Source: UBA1672 sp964587815 | GTDB lineage: Bacteria; Pseudomonadota; Alphaproteobacteria; Micavibrionales; Micavibrionaceae | DNA: 55,162 nucleotides | Assembly (NCBI GenBank): GCA_964587815.1 | Contig: CAZPMH010000014.1 | Coordinates: 1-55,162, forward strand | Direction of reading: 5' to 3' | Shown here: positions 1-8,436 of the stretch, in pieces | How positions within the stretch are numbered: the first letter of the stretch is position 1 | Layout of the letters: the number at the start of each line of letters is the position of its first letter | Translations under genes and position numbers: made by a program | Notes under the pieces: model-generated | Databases searched by the model: none | Told to the model about the DNA's origin: nothing | What the model saw: the letters and a program-made list of their open reading frames with translations, nothing else

Positions 1-33
1 ATAGATTAGAATAAAAGAAAAACGGGTGAAAAT

Positions 34-1914
34 ATGTCAATACCAGATGACACAACAACATTAAGACGCGAACAAGAAGATCGCCATTTCCGCAATCGTA
101 TGAATGAACTCAACGAGATGGATATGAGCGGCTTAGCTGCTTTGTTCAAACTGCTGATCGCCATCTTCACCGGCGATACCAGCATGATCGATCGCGCCGA
201 GCTTTCACGCTTTTCTGATGCCATCGGCCTTGGCCCGGACGGCCTGAACGACACAGTTGACCGCATCGAAAGCGGTGAAATTTCAGGCTTCCGCGGAGCC
301 GTCGACACAATAAGACGCGTTAACCCCGCCAACATAAATCGCGAAGCTTTATCTGACATCAGTGTTGGCGACCTTGTTCACCGCAACAATGGCACCACCC
401 TTCTGCACCCTGAGTTGATCGACCGCATGGAAAGTGATGCCCAAGTGCGCACTTATGTCGAGATGACTTTCGACGCCGCCGAAAGACACGGCCTTGACGG
501 CGCGATGTTGGCGAACCAGTTTTGGCAGGAATCACGTTTTGATCCGAATGCCGGATCACACATGGGCGCACGCGGTATAGCACAATTCATCCCCGATCAT
601 GTCGGAAGCTGGGGCTTCGAATCACAAGCTGATTTCCTTGACCCTGCAAAGGCTATTGAGGGCGGTGCACGTTTCATGGCGCATCTCACGGAAGAATATG
701 GCGATCAATCTTTGGCGCTTGCTGCTTATAATGGCGGCGGTGGCGCAGTTGACTACGCTGACGATAACGTTGCGGGTAATGGTGTAACGATCGACCAATG
801 GATGACCTTCATGGAAGAACAGCGCGCCGCTAGTCCCGGTGGTCGTCCCGGTCTATGGAAAAATGAAACATATGAATATGTCGGGCACATTGACTCTCAA
901 TATTGGGAACCCGACCTCATCGCGAGAGCACAAGCGGCCAACGAACAAGCCCTCGCCAGCATCGGCCGCCAGCAGGACACGCCTGCACTCGCATCAGCAT
1001 ACCGCGCGGAAGATCAAGAACTTCGTGCGGGCGTTTTCGCAGTCGGCCCAATGGGTGAAAATGTGCGCATGACATCTGATTTTGGCCCGCGTAACCTCAG
1101 CTTTTCTTCTATGCACAAGGGCATCGACCTTGTCCCAACCGAAGGTGGTTCAAGAGAGATTACCGCGCAACAGCCAATGGTCTTTTTACACGCCAGTCAC
1201 GAGGCTGGTTATGGCCACCGCGCAGCATTTCTTCTTGGTCACGATGATAAAGGCCGCGCAATCACTGCACACTACGCACATGGCGAAAGCGCCGTGACAG
1301 GCTTTACCCCAGGACAAGTCGTTCAACCTGGCGAACACATTATGACGATGGGCGCATCAGGCAGGGTAACGGGCGCACATTTAGACTGGCAAATCCGTGT
1401 CGGTGAACAAGTTGTCGACCCTGAACAAGCCATGCGTGTAGATTTATCTGACTCAGCAAATGGTGACAGATTAATCGCAAACGCCAGAGAAGTTTTGGGT
1501 AATAGAGCAGCATCTGGAACTTACGGCGCCGTTATCGCCCCTGCCCTTGCACAAGCAAGCGTTCAAAGAGGAATTGCACAACTACAACAGATTCAGCAAG
1601 AACAAGAGCGCACGCTCCTCGCGCAAGCACAATCAGAACAGCCGGAATCAGGCCGTTTCTCCTTGGCATCTGTATCAACAGGCCCAATCGGCACAACAAC
1701 AACGCCGACAACGGACACCCAACAAGCCTTTGTTAGCGCAACAACAACGACAGACCCGCTGGACGTCGACCCATCACAGCCTGAAATGCTAACGGCATCT
1801 TTTGATGGGCAAGGGACAGATGAAGTTGCACGCAGCGCCGAAGAGGCAGCCTCGCGTTTTGCACTAATCGGCTCAAACCCGGGCCTTACACCGGGCTCTG
1901 GCACAGCAGTCTAA
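34..1914 (+). CDS. SLT transglycosylase with M23 (LytM-like) peptidase domain
   Basis: Probable peptidoglycan hydrolase of 626 aa with two catalytic domains. Residues 1-110 form a conserved N-terminal region shared with the next gene. A lysozyme-fold SLT domain spans about 140-245, with the likely catalytic glutamate E166 in a QES motif, followed by a GARGIAQF motif and an AYNGG motif. An M23 domain spans about 340-470 and shows HKGID (H361, D365), H416 and H449. The usual final HxH is H449-x-D451, so one expected zinc ligand is Asp. The tail after about 510 is Gln/Thr/Ser-rich. No signal peptide is visible at the N-terminus, so export, if any, needs another route. The next gene is a paralogue that matches from the 5' leader through the SLT domain and again in the tail. 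The start is the ATG after a purine-rich leader. Cleavage of glycan strands is inferred from the fold; peptidase activity is uncertain because of the ligand change. Confidence 0.85.
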   Translation: MSIPDDTTTLRREQEDRHFRNRMNELNEMDMSGLAALFKLLIAIFTGDTSMIDRAELSRFSDAIGLGPDGLNDTVDRIESGEISGFRGAVDTIRRVNPANINREALSDISVGDLVHRNNGTTLLHPELIDRMESDAQVRTYVEMTFDAAERHGLDGAMLANQFWQESRFDPNAGSHMGARGIAQFIPDHVGSWGFESQADFLDPAKAIEGGARFMAHLTEEYGDQSLALAAYNGGGGAVDYADDNVAGNGVTIDQWMTFMEEQRAASPGGRPGLWKNETYEYVGHIDSQYWEPDLIARAQAANEQALASIGRQQDTPALASAYRAEDQELRAGVFAVGPMGENVRMTSDFGPRNLSFSSMHKGIDLVPTEGGSREITAQQPMVFLHASHEAGYGHRAAFLLGHDDKGRAITAHYAHGESAVTGFTPGQVVQPGEHIMTMGASGRVTGAHLDWQIRVGEQVVDPEQAMRVDLSDSANGDRLIANAREVLGNRAASGTYGAVIAPALAQASVQRGIAQLQQIQQEQERTLLAQAQSEQPESGRFSLASVSTGPIGTTTTPTTDTQQAFVSATTTTDPLDVDPSQPEMLTASFDGQGTDEVARSAEEAASRFALIGSNPGLTPGSGTAV

Positions 1915-2111
1915 GGTTAAAAACTCCCCACCTTTAAACACGTGCAAAAAACGACTTGCGGCGTAAAGCGCTTGGTAATGGTTTCGCCTTTCTGATTCGG
2001 CAGCAATAGTATCTTACACACTAAAAACAAGTATCAGAGCAAAAATAAAACTTTGTTTTAAAACAAAAAATACTGAATGCGCCTTGCATTACAATAAAGA
2101 AAAAATTAAAT

Positions 2112-2141
2112 TTGACCAAAAGCGGGAATATAGAGTAATAT
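2112..2141 (+). promoter_or_regulatory. Sigma70-like promoter for the second SLT gene
   Basis: A TTGACC -35 box and a TAATAT -10 box are separated by 18 bases. They lie 24 bases before the ATG at 2166, inside the 251-base gap after the first SLT gene. The transcript would have a very short leader whose sequence resembles the leader before the ATG at 34. This suggests the two paralogues were duplicated together with their start region and are transcribed separately. Confidence 0.55.
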
Positions 2142-2165
2142 TAGATAAAGAAAAACTATGGGTGA

Positions 2166-4079
2166 ATGATGGGAATAGTATCTACAGAACTACCGGACCT
2201 ACAACTAAGGCGTGAAGAAGAAGACAGGTACTTCCGCAACAACATGAACACTCTTAATGAGATGGACATGGGCGGTCTGCTGTTCTTATTCCAATTCCTA
2301 ATCGCCATGATGACAGGCGATACCAGCCTGATTGATCGTGCTGAACTCTCCAGATTTTCCGAAGCAATCGGCCTCGGGCCTGACGGCTTAAATGACACGA
2401 TGGACCGCATCGAACGCGGCGAAATCTCAGGCTTCCGCGGCGCTGTCGAAACAATCGGCCGCGTAGACCCCAGCAGAATTGACCGCGAAGCCTTATCCGA
2501 CATCAGAGTAGCTGACCTGATCCACCGCAATAATGGCGGTACGCTCCTACACCCAGATCTGATTGAACGCATGGAAAGCGACCCTCAGATTCGCACATAT
2601 GTTGAAATGACATTCGACGCTGCCGACAGACACGGCATAGACGGCGCTATGTTAGCGAACCAATTCTGGCAGGAATCTCGTTACAATCCAAATGCTGAAT
2701 CCCCCGCAGGCGCTGTTGGTATCGCACAGTTCATGCCGCAACATCGCAACCTTTGGGGCTTTGACTCAGAATCAGACTTCCGCGACCCTGCAATGGCAAT
2801 CGAAGGCGGCGCACGTTTCATGGCGCAACTGACTGAAGAATATGGAGACCAATCTCTGGCACTTGTTGCGTATAATGGCGGTGGTGATGCCATCGACTAC
2901 GCCGACCGTAATGTATCAGGTAACGGCGTAACTATTGACGAGTGGATGGGCTTTATGGAGCAGCAACGCGCAACTCTTGGTGAAGGTCGTCCAGGGCTGT
3001 GGCGTAACGAAACATATGGTTACATCGGAAAAATCGATTCGCAATATTGGAGCCCCGAACTAATCGCGAGAGCGCAAGCCGCAAATGAAACGGCACTTGC
3101 AAGCATCGGACGTGAACCCGCCTCCACAGCACTTGCATCAGCCTATCGCGCAGAAGATGGAGCCTTGAGAACAGAGCTTGGCCTCGCGCAACTAGGTGGC
3201 GCAGGCATGGATCTTTCAGGCCGCGGCGCGAACAATTCTACCAACAGAGCGCACATAACCGCGGCTCACCGCGAAGCGGTCGCACGTTCACCTGTCTATG
3301 ACGAGGTAATCGGCGAAGTGAGTGAAAGATTGCCAAACCTTGCTCCTCACCTGCGCAGATTTGAAGTCGATGGCAGGCTTGTCATCGACAGCGAGTACGC
3401 CGCACGCCTTGACGCCTTTATCGGCGATGTTGAAGCCGCGGGCGGACGGGTTGAATCAGCAGAATATAACATGGTAAACGTCCTTGATTACCGCCTTGAA
3501 AACGGCGGACGCACCAACGGAGTCTTGCTGAACACCCCTCACCTTTTAGGGCGCGCATGGGATGGTGGCGTGACAGGTCTCTCGGACTCACAGGTCGAGG
3601 CCATCGCAAACAGCCACGGCCTTGGTGCTGTAACACCGGGAGCATATGCAAGCCGCGGGGCTCAATTTACGCACCTTGACATTTCCATGAGCGACAGACG
3701 ATTCAGGGAAGCATATGCAAACCCAATGGTTCAACCCGGAAGAGAAGACGAGGTCCTTCTGGCAACATTGCCACCGGCTGAAGACGCTGCTGATGAAGAT
3801 ATTGTTGCCACACCATCATCAGGCCCGATCGGTACAGAAACAGTGCCAACAACAGAAACACAAAATGCTTTCGTTGCGGCAACAACAACCGAAACACCAC
3901 TTGATGTTGACACCGCGCAGCCTGAACCGCTAACCGCCGCGTTTGACGGTGAGGGCGTTGATGAAGTCGCCGCGAGCGCCGCAGCAGATGCAGAAGCATC
4001 AACACCTGAAGCAGACCCTGTCGTTCTGGCCAGCAATAACACAACACACCCCGGAATGGGCGCAGGCACCGCGATATAA
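2166..4079 (+). CDS. SLT transglycosylase with M15-type (VanY-like) peptidase domain
   Basis: Paralogue of the preceding gene (637 aa). Residues 1-330 align closely with it, including the N-terminal block and an SLT domain with catalytic glutamate E170 in QES. The second catalytic domain is different: residues about 370-520 carry an HxxGxAxD motif (H459, D466) and a final HxD (H503, D505), the zinc-site pattern of M15 D-Ala-D-Ala or L,D-endopeptidases of the M15_3 type. The C-terminal tail is Thr-rich and again matches the first paralogue (shared SGPIGT and LDVD segments) before ending in GAGTAI. No signal peptide is seen. Start is ATG 2166 or the adjacent ATG 2169. Inferred role is cleavage of glycan strands and stem peptides; whether the target is self or foreign wall cannot be told. 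Confidence 0.85.
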   Translation: MMGIVSTELPDLQLRREEEDRYFRNNMNTLNEMDMGGLLFLFQFLIAMMTGDTSLIDRAELSRFSEAIGLGPDGLNDTMDRIERGEISGFRGAVETIGRVDPSRIDREALSDIRVADLIHRNNGGTLLHPDLIERMESDPQIRTYVEMTFDAADRHGIDGAMLANQFWQESRYNPNAESPAGAVGIAQFMPQHRNLWGFDSESDFRDPAMAIEGGARFMAQLTEEYGDQSLALVAYNGGGDAIDYADRNVSGNGVTIDEWMGFMEQQRATLGEGRPGLWRNETYGYIGKIDSQYWSPELIARAQAANETALASIGREPASTALASAYRAEDGALRTELGLAQLGGAGMDLSGRGANNSTNRAHITAAHREAVARSPVYDEVIGEVSERLPNLAPHLRRFEVDGRLVIDSEYAARLDAFIGDVEAAGGRVESAEYNMVNVLDYRLENGGRTNGVLLNTPHLLGRAWDGGVTGLSDSQVEAIANSHGLGAVTPGAYASRGAQFTHLDISMSDRRFREAYANPMVQPGREDEVLLATLPPAEDAADEDIVATPSSGPIGTETVPTTETQNAFVAATTTETPLDVDTAQPEPLTAAFDGEGVDEVAASAAADAEASTPEADPVVLASNNTTHPGMGAGTAI

Positions 4080-4109
4080 GATATTAAGCGGACCGATAAA
4101 TAAAATCTT

Positions 4110-4135
4110 AAAGCTGGCTCAACGTCAGCTTTTTT
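4110..4135 (+). terminator. Rho-independent terminator after the SLT pair
   Basis: A perfect 7-bp stem (AAAGCTG / CAGCTTT) with a 9-base loop is followed by a T-run, 30 bases after the stop of the second SLT paralogue. It should end that transcript and separate it from the third SLT gene at 4285. Confidence 0.75.
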
Positions 4136-4284
4136 ATTGGCTAACCCCCAAATCGGCATCAATATAGAGCCGTTAGCGGTTTATTTACCCTTTAAGCATA
4201 AGATAGTGCGACAGGGAATGATCTATCATTTTCCTACATCATTCAAAATTTATGTCGTAATATCATCAAAACACAGATCGAATC

Positions 4285-5523
4285 ATGAAGAATAAAAACG
4301 CCCTCCTCCTGACAACTTGCGCTTTGGCAATCATCATGCCTTTAAAAGCTGAGGCAGAAAGTGCAAACAGCTTAAATATCGTAAAACCGCAACATCTGCA
4401 GTTATCGACGCAAAAGGGCGTGTATTCTAAAAAATCAGCGATTCCACACGAAAAAAACAGTGCTGTACAAAGCTGTAAGTCTGAAAGTGAAAAGGCTGAC
4501 TACCGCGTAGCGACAAAAGGCGTGCAGGAACAAATCAAAGCACTTAAAACCTACGTCTCGGCACAAAACCGTTCCCCTGAAATTATCGACATCATTTATA
4601 ACGTTTCTCAGGAAACGGAAACAGACTTCACCCTTCTGGCCGTAAAGGCTCTGATGGAAAGTGATTTAGGCCGTAAAACTGTCGCCGATCACAGCTCAGC
4701 ACGCGGAATCTATCAATATATTGAACCGACATGGCTGACATTAATGAAACGCTACGGCAAAAGAATCGGCCAAGAAGAAAAAACAAATCAAATAAAATTC
4801 AATATTAACAAGGGTATATTAGAAGTCGAATCGGACAACAAGAATGCCAAACAGGAAATTCTGGACTTACGCGACGACGTAAAAATCGCGACCTTAATCA
4901 AGGCTTATCAAATTAAAGATGAAACGCCCGCCCTGCAAAATATGAAAGGCGCACGCATCACCGCAACCGACCATTACATTGTTCACATGCTTGGCTTGGG
5001 CATGGCGCGCACCTTCTATGCGATGCGTAACACAAACTCCCCCATCCAAATGGCAAGTGTCAGAACACAAGCCTTTGACGAAGCCGTGACCCTAAACAAG
5101 TCCTTCTTCTATAAGGGCGATGTGCCGCTAACGGCAACGCAAGCTTATGATCGCTTCCAAGAAAGGATTAGCGCACAATATAAGAAGCTGCACACCATTC
5201 AAACAACATATGGTCAGCTGCCGTCCATCGCCATGGGCGCACGAAAATGTAAGCCGACTGAGACAACAACACTGGCAAAAACAGTAGCGCCAACGCCTCT
5301 TCCTCCCGCGTCAAAGACACAAGAAAAAATCGAGGAAAAGCCAACACCAAAAACAATATCAATGACGGCAGCCACAAAGGCAAAGCCGCCTGCTATTCAG
5401 GAAAAGGCTGCTCCAATCGAGCCCGCAAAAATTCCGATAAAGCATACGCCAAAGTCGGAAAAATCCAACATGGACCTTATCAACGCCGCCATCGACAAAT
5501 ACCGCGTTAAATTACGGCAATAA
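4285..5523 (+). CDS. Exported lysozyme-like (SLT) transglycosylase
   Basis: 412-aa protein with a clear Sec signal peptide: a Lys-rich start, then a hydrophobic core ending near AEA at about residue 25. A lysozyme-fold domain lies around residues 100-260. The likely catalytic glutamate sits in the ALMESDLG motif, followed by SSARGIYQYI, matching the SLT pattern of Glu then G-x-x-Q. The C-terminal 110 residues are Pro/Lys/Thr-rich and look like a flexible, wall-spanning or low-complexity tail. It differs from the two preceding SLT genes in having a signal peptide and only one catalytic domain. It has its own gap of 205 bases upstream. Periplasmic peptidoglycan lytic transglycosylase activity is inferred. 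Confidence 0.8.
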   Translation: MKNKNALLLTTCALAIIMPLKAEAESANSLNIVKPQHLQLSTQKGVYSKKSAIPHEKNSAVQSCKSESEKADYRVATKGVQEQIKALKTYVSAQNRSPEIIDIIYNVSQETETDFTLLAVKALMESDLGRKTVADHSSARGIYQYIEPTWLTLMKRYGKRIGQEEKTNQIKFNINKGILEVESDNKNAKQEILDLRDDVKIATLIKAYQIKDETPALQNMKGARITATDHYIVHMLGLGMARTFYAMRNTNSPIQMASVRTQAFDEAVTLNKSFFYKGDVPLTATQAYDRFQERISAQYKKLHTIQTTYGQLPSIAMGARKCKPTETTTLAKTVAPTPLPPASKTQEKIEEKPTPKTISMTAATKAKPPAIQEKAAPIEPAKIPIKHTPKSEKSNMDLINAAIDKYRVKLRQ

Positions 5524-5605
5524 TCGCCCCTTCTTCGTCGCTTTTTGCAAAAACAAAAAATACGACTTATCCTAACTTCAACCTATTTTGAAGAAAGGCT
5601 AAACC

Positions 5606-5968
5606 ATGTCTGTAAAATATATTGAACATGAAGATCTGAAAACAATTGAACTGATTGTTGACGGCAAAGTATCAAAAGATGATTTTGATGAAATCGTGCC
5701 CCAAATAGAAAATTTTATCGAACGCCACGAAAAAATAAAAATCCTTGAGATCATAAAAAGCTTCACCGGAGTGCAGCTCACAGCTTTAGGCGAAGGTATA
5801 TTATTCGACATGAAACATTTCAAAAACTTTACGCACTGCGCCGTTGTTTGTGATGATGGCTGGATCGGCCCCTTCACACGCACCATGGCGCCGTTTTTTA
5901 AAATTGAAATAAAAACATTTCACCTCAACGAACTTAAAGACGCCAGAAACTGGTTGGAAAACGCATAA
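5606..5968 (+). CDS. SpoIIAA-like (STAS-related) protein
   Basis: 120-aa soluble protein of the SpoIIAA-like family, whose members adopt an anti-sigma-antagonist-like fold but usually lack a proven phosphorylation site. It shows the family pattern: a beta-strand-rich start, a central helix ending in LGEGILFDMKHF, then a strand with CAVVCDDGWIGPF and a C-terminal ARNWL motif. A good ribosome binding site (GAAAGG) precedes the ATG. It is monocistronic and converges on mdh, with a hairpin between them. Its partner and function are unknown; membrane or lipid binding has been suggested for the family. Confidence 0.75.
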   Translation: MSVKYIEHEDLKTIELIVDGKVSKDDFDEIVPQIENFIERHEKIKILEIIKSFTGVQLTALGEGILFDMKHFKNFTHCAVVCDDGWIGPFTRTMAPFFKIEIKTFHLNELKDARNWLENA

Positions 5969-5997
5969 AAAAACGCCCTCTTGAAAAAATGAGAGCG
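5967..5997 (-). terminator. Terminator for mdh (also under the SpoIIAA-like gene)
   Basis: On the minus strand a 7-bp GC-rich stem (CGCTCTC / GAGGGCG, one G-U pair) is followed by seven T residues, 30 bases after the mdh stop. On the plus strand the same hairpin has a mismatch and a weaker T-run, so it may work in both directions between the convergent genes. Confidence 0.65.
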
Positions 5998-6031
5998 CTT
6001 TTCCTGTAATTTTAAAATCTTGGGCTTTATG

Positions 6032-7027
6032 TTATGCCGCCGCAGAAGACGCGCCAAACAAATCCTCAACGGCTTTACGCTCTTCACGCAATTCCGCATC
6101 CGTCGCATCAATCCGCGCCTGAGAGAACGCATTAATCTCTAATCCTTCAACAATGTGGTACGCGCCGTTCTTACACACAACGGGATAGCCAAAAATCACA
6201 CCCGGCTCCACGCCGTATGATCCATCCGACGGGATAGCCATCGACACCCAACGCCCGTTTGTGCCCAGCGCCCAATCTCGCATATGATCAATCGCCGCAG
6301 AGGCTGCAGAGGCCGCCGATGACGCACCACGCGCCTTGATAATTGCCGCGCCGCGCTGCTGCACATCAGGAATAAACGTGCCCTCATACCACGCCTGATC
6401 AACCTGCTCCAACGCATCGGCGCCCTTCACGGTCGCATGATGCAAATCAGGGTACTGCGTCGCGCTGTGGTTCCCCCAGATGATAACCTGATCAACATCA
6501 GTGGACAATGTGTCCGTTTTCTCCGCCAGCTGGTTCATCGCGCGGTTATGGTCAAGCCGCACCATCGCCGTAAAACATTTCGGGTCAAGGTCGGGCGCAT
6601 TCTGCTGTGCAATCAACGCATTCGTATTTGCGGGGTTACCAACCACCAACACCTTCACATCGCGGCTTGCATGGTCATTAATCGCCTTACCCTGAGGCCC
6701 GAAAATACCGCCATTGGCAGAGAGCAAGTCCTTACGCTCCATCCCGTCTTTACGCGGCATCGCACCCACAAGAAACGCGAAATCAACATCTTTAAAGCCA
6801 ACGCTCATATCATCGGTCGGCACAATATCGTGAAGCAAAGGAAACGCACAGTCATTCAGCTCCATCACAACACCGTTCAGCGCGCCAAGCGCAGGCGTAA
6901 TCTCAATCAAATGCAGGATAATCGGCTGATCCGGCCCTAACATATCCCCCGCTGCCAAGCGAAATAACAACGCATAACCAATTTGTCCGGCCGCTCCGGT
7001 GACGGCAACTCTTACGGGATCTTTCAT
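6032..7027 (-). CDS. mdh: Malate dehydrogenase, type 2
   Basis: 331-aa NAD-dependent malate dehydrogenase interconverting malate and oxaloacetate in the citric acid cycle, cytoplasmic. Seen: N-terminal Rossmann motif TGAAGQIG, GNPANTN, the LDHNR catalytic segment, and the NHSATQYPD motif carrying the active-site His. The length and the N-terminal AAGQIGYALL pattern match the type-2 (cytosolic-like) MDHs. Most alphaproteobacteria instead have the LDH-like type 3 enzyme starting with a GSGxIGG motif. It lies downstream of zapE on the same strand, the place where mdh often sits in this class, but without the usual sucCD neighbours. AAAGGAAAGG near the start is a plausible ribosome binding site. 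Confidence 0.93.
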   Translation of the reverse strand: MKDPVRVAVTGAAGQIGYALLFRLAAGDMLGPDQPIILHLIEITPALGALNGVVMELNDCAFPLLHDIVPTDDMSVGFKDVDFAFLVGAMPRKDGMERKDLLSANGGIFGPQGKAINDHASRDVKVLVVGNPANTNALIAQQNAPDLDPKCFTAMVRLDHNRAMNQLAEKTDTLSTDVDQVIIWGNHSATQYPDLHHATVKGADALEQVDQAWYEGTFIPDVQQRGAAIIKARGASSAASAASAAIDHMRDWALGTNGRWVSMAIPSDGSYGVEPGVIFGYPVVCKNGAYHIVEGLEINAFSQARIDATDAELREERKAVEDLFGASSAAA

Positions 7028-7108
7028 AGGGGAAAACCTTTCCTTTAATCATCAATAATTCAACCCTTACAGAAATACCCCCTTTCCACCCACGGGGCAA
7101 GGCATGAC

Positions 7109-7137
7109 TTGAAAAACAAGCACGCGCTGACTATAAC
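7109..7137 (+). promoter_or_regulatory. Sigma70-like promoter for the 218-aa gene
   Basis: TTGAAA and TATAAC boxes are separated by 17 bases, 28 bases before the ATG at 7165. The spacing and the -10 box are close to consensus. The divergent mdh promoter must lie in the same 137-base gap. Confidence 0.55.
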
Positions 7138-7164
7138 AAGCAAAACAAAGATGATTTAAAGATT

Positions 7165-7821
7165 ATGAAATTCCTTAAAACAGCCCTGACAATCGCTCTC
7201 CTCTACCCTGTCGTATGGTTCGCAATTTTCATATGGCCTGATATGAAAGAAGACCTGTTTCAAGACAAATGCAGCATGGAATATGTGACGCGAAAATATG
7301 AATCAGTGAAAAATAAGCCTGCAATGTCAGAAATGGACAAACATGTTCAAAAAGTCATCAAACAGAACAATCTGTTTCACGTTCCCGAAGAAGAGATTAA
7401 AAAAACATTCATCATCAATTCGTTATTGATAGGAAACAAATGTGATGTACCAAATGAATTATCTAAAAAATTCAACACTTACATTTATGGATCAAGCGGC
7501 GGCGACAGAGTATGTGCTGAAGGCATGTTCTTAGAGCAGGCAAAAATCGAATACGACAAGATCGCAGCAAATAAAGACACGTATCAAGTGTACGAAAAAC
7601 AATTCTACACAGAAGCTATTCGAGAAATGTCAAAAGAAAGAACAAGAAAAGTTTTTGATCTAAAATGGGAAGACCCGGGCTTTCGTAAAAAAGCAATGCT
7701 CGGAGCATTCCAAAGCCTGATACGAGAAGAAGAAAAATGTGAAAACCCTTTTGCGCCCATGACAAACATTATGGCAGAAATGGTGCAGGAATCCCTACCC
7801 GTCATTATCCAACGTCCGTGA
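7165..7821 (+). CDS. Hypothetical membrane-anchored protein
   Basis: 218 aa, not recognised. Residues 5-25 form one hydrophobic segment that is either an uncleaved signal anchor or a signal peptide, and the rest is charged and largely helical. Four cysteines (in KCSMEY, NKCDV, RVCAEG and EKCENPF) suggest disulfides if the domain is periplasmic. It stands alone behind a good promoter. Its last 27 bases overlap the 3' end of the convergent gene at 7795. Confidence 0.6.
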   Translation: MKFLKTALTIALLYPVVWFAIFIWPDMKEDLFQDKCSMEYVTRKYESVKNKPAMSEMDKHVQKVIKQNNLFHVPEEEIKKTFIINSLLIGNKCDVPNELSKKFNTYIYGSSGGDRVCAEGMFLEQAKIEYDKIAANKDTYQVYEKQFYTEAIREMSKERTRKVFDLKWEDPGFRKKAMLGAFQSLIREEEKCENPFAPMTNIMAEMVQESLPVIIQRP

Positions 7822-8376
7822 CGGTTTCACGCCCAGAACATCATTCATATAACTTACCAGATAATGCGCTTTCTCGCGCTCACGGCCGATTTGCTTTAAC
7901 TGCTCACCTATCTTTTCCGCCAACTCGGTTTTAATCGTCCCGTTATGGTTGGTCGGCCCGCGATCCAAATCTTCTTCCCGCGCATCCAGCTCTTCAATCG
8001 TCTCCATCAACGCATCCATCGTGCGCCCGTGCACATGACGCGAGAAATCTGTCATGCCGTATAAATCATCTTCACCATGAAAAACCAACATCTCCGAAGC
8101 CTGAAGGTCATTATCCTCATCGTAATCAGACAATTGAAACGCGCGCATCTCCAACGCAAGAGCGTCATCCAAAAGACGATCAACCTCTTCCATATCCGCG
8201 CCGTCATCATACAAATCCCAGGCACGGCCAAACAGGATAGAAGCCGCCTCGTAATCATCTTCCGCACTGCTCACGGTAAAATCACGCACAGTCGCGGGAA
8301 CGGTAACGACCTCTTCCTCGTCATCGTTAAAAACTCTGTCATCATTTGGTGAAAAATCAACCACGTTTCGATTCAC
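7795..8376 (-). CDS. Hypothetical acidic protein downstream of zapE
   Basis: 193 aa, soluble, strongly acidic in its first half and helical throughout; not recognised. The longest frame begins at GTG 8376. A GTG at 8364 has the better-placed ribosome binding site (AAGGTG with 9 bases of spacing) and could be the true start. It follows zapE on the same strand after 60 bases and may belong to the tat-zapE transcript. Its 3' end overlaps the convergent 218-aa gene by 27 bases, so the two genes share a region transcribed in both directions. Confidence 0.6.
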   Translation of the reverse strand: MNRNVVDFSPNDDRVFNDDEEEVVTVPATVRDFTVSSAEDDYEAASILFGRAWDLYDDGADMEEVDRLLDDALALEMRAFQLSDYDEDNDLQASEMLVFHGEDDLYGMTDFSRHVHGRTMDALMETIEELDAREEDLDRGPTNHNGTIKTELAEKIGEQLKQIGREREKAHYLVSYMNDVLGVKPSRTLDNDG

Positions 8377-8436
8377 CTTAAAATTATTATTTATTATTGT
8401 GAAATTATAACCAAAAACGGAACTAAATGCAATATA

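Noticed and set aside
6437..6940. Plus-strand 167-aa frame opposite mdh
   Set aside because: It is a shadow of a highly conserved enzyme gene; composition is Arg/His-rich as expected for antisense frames.
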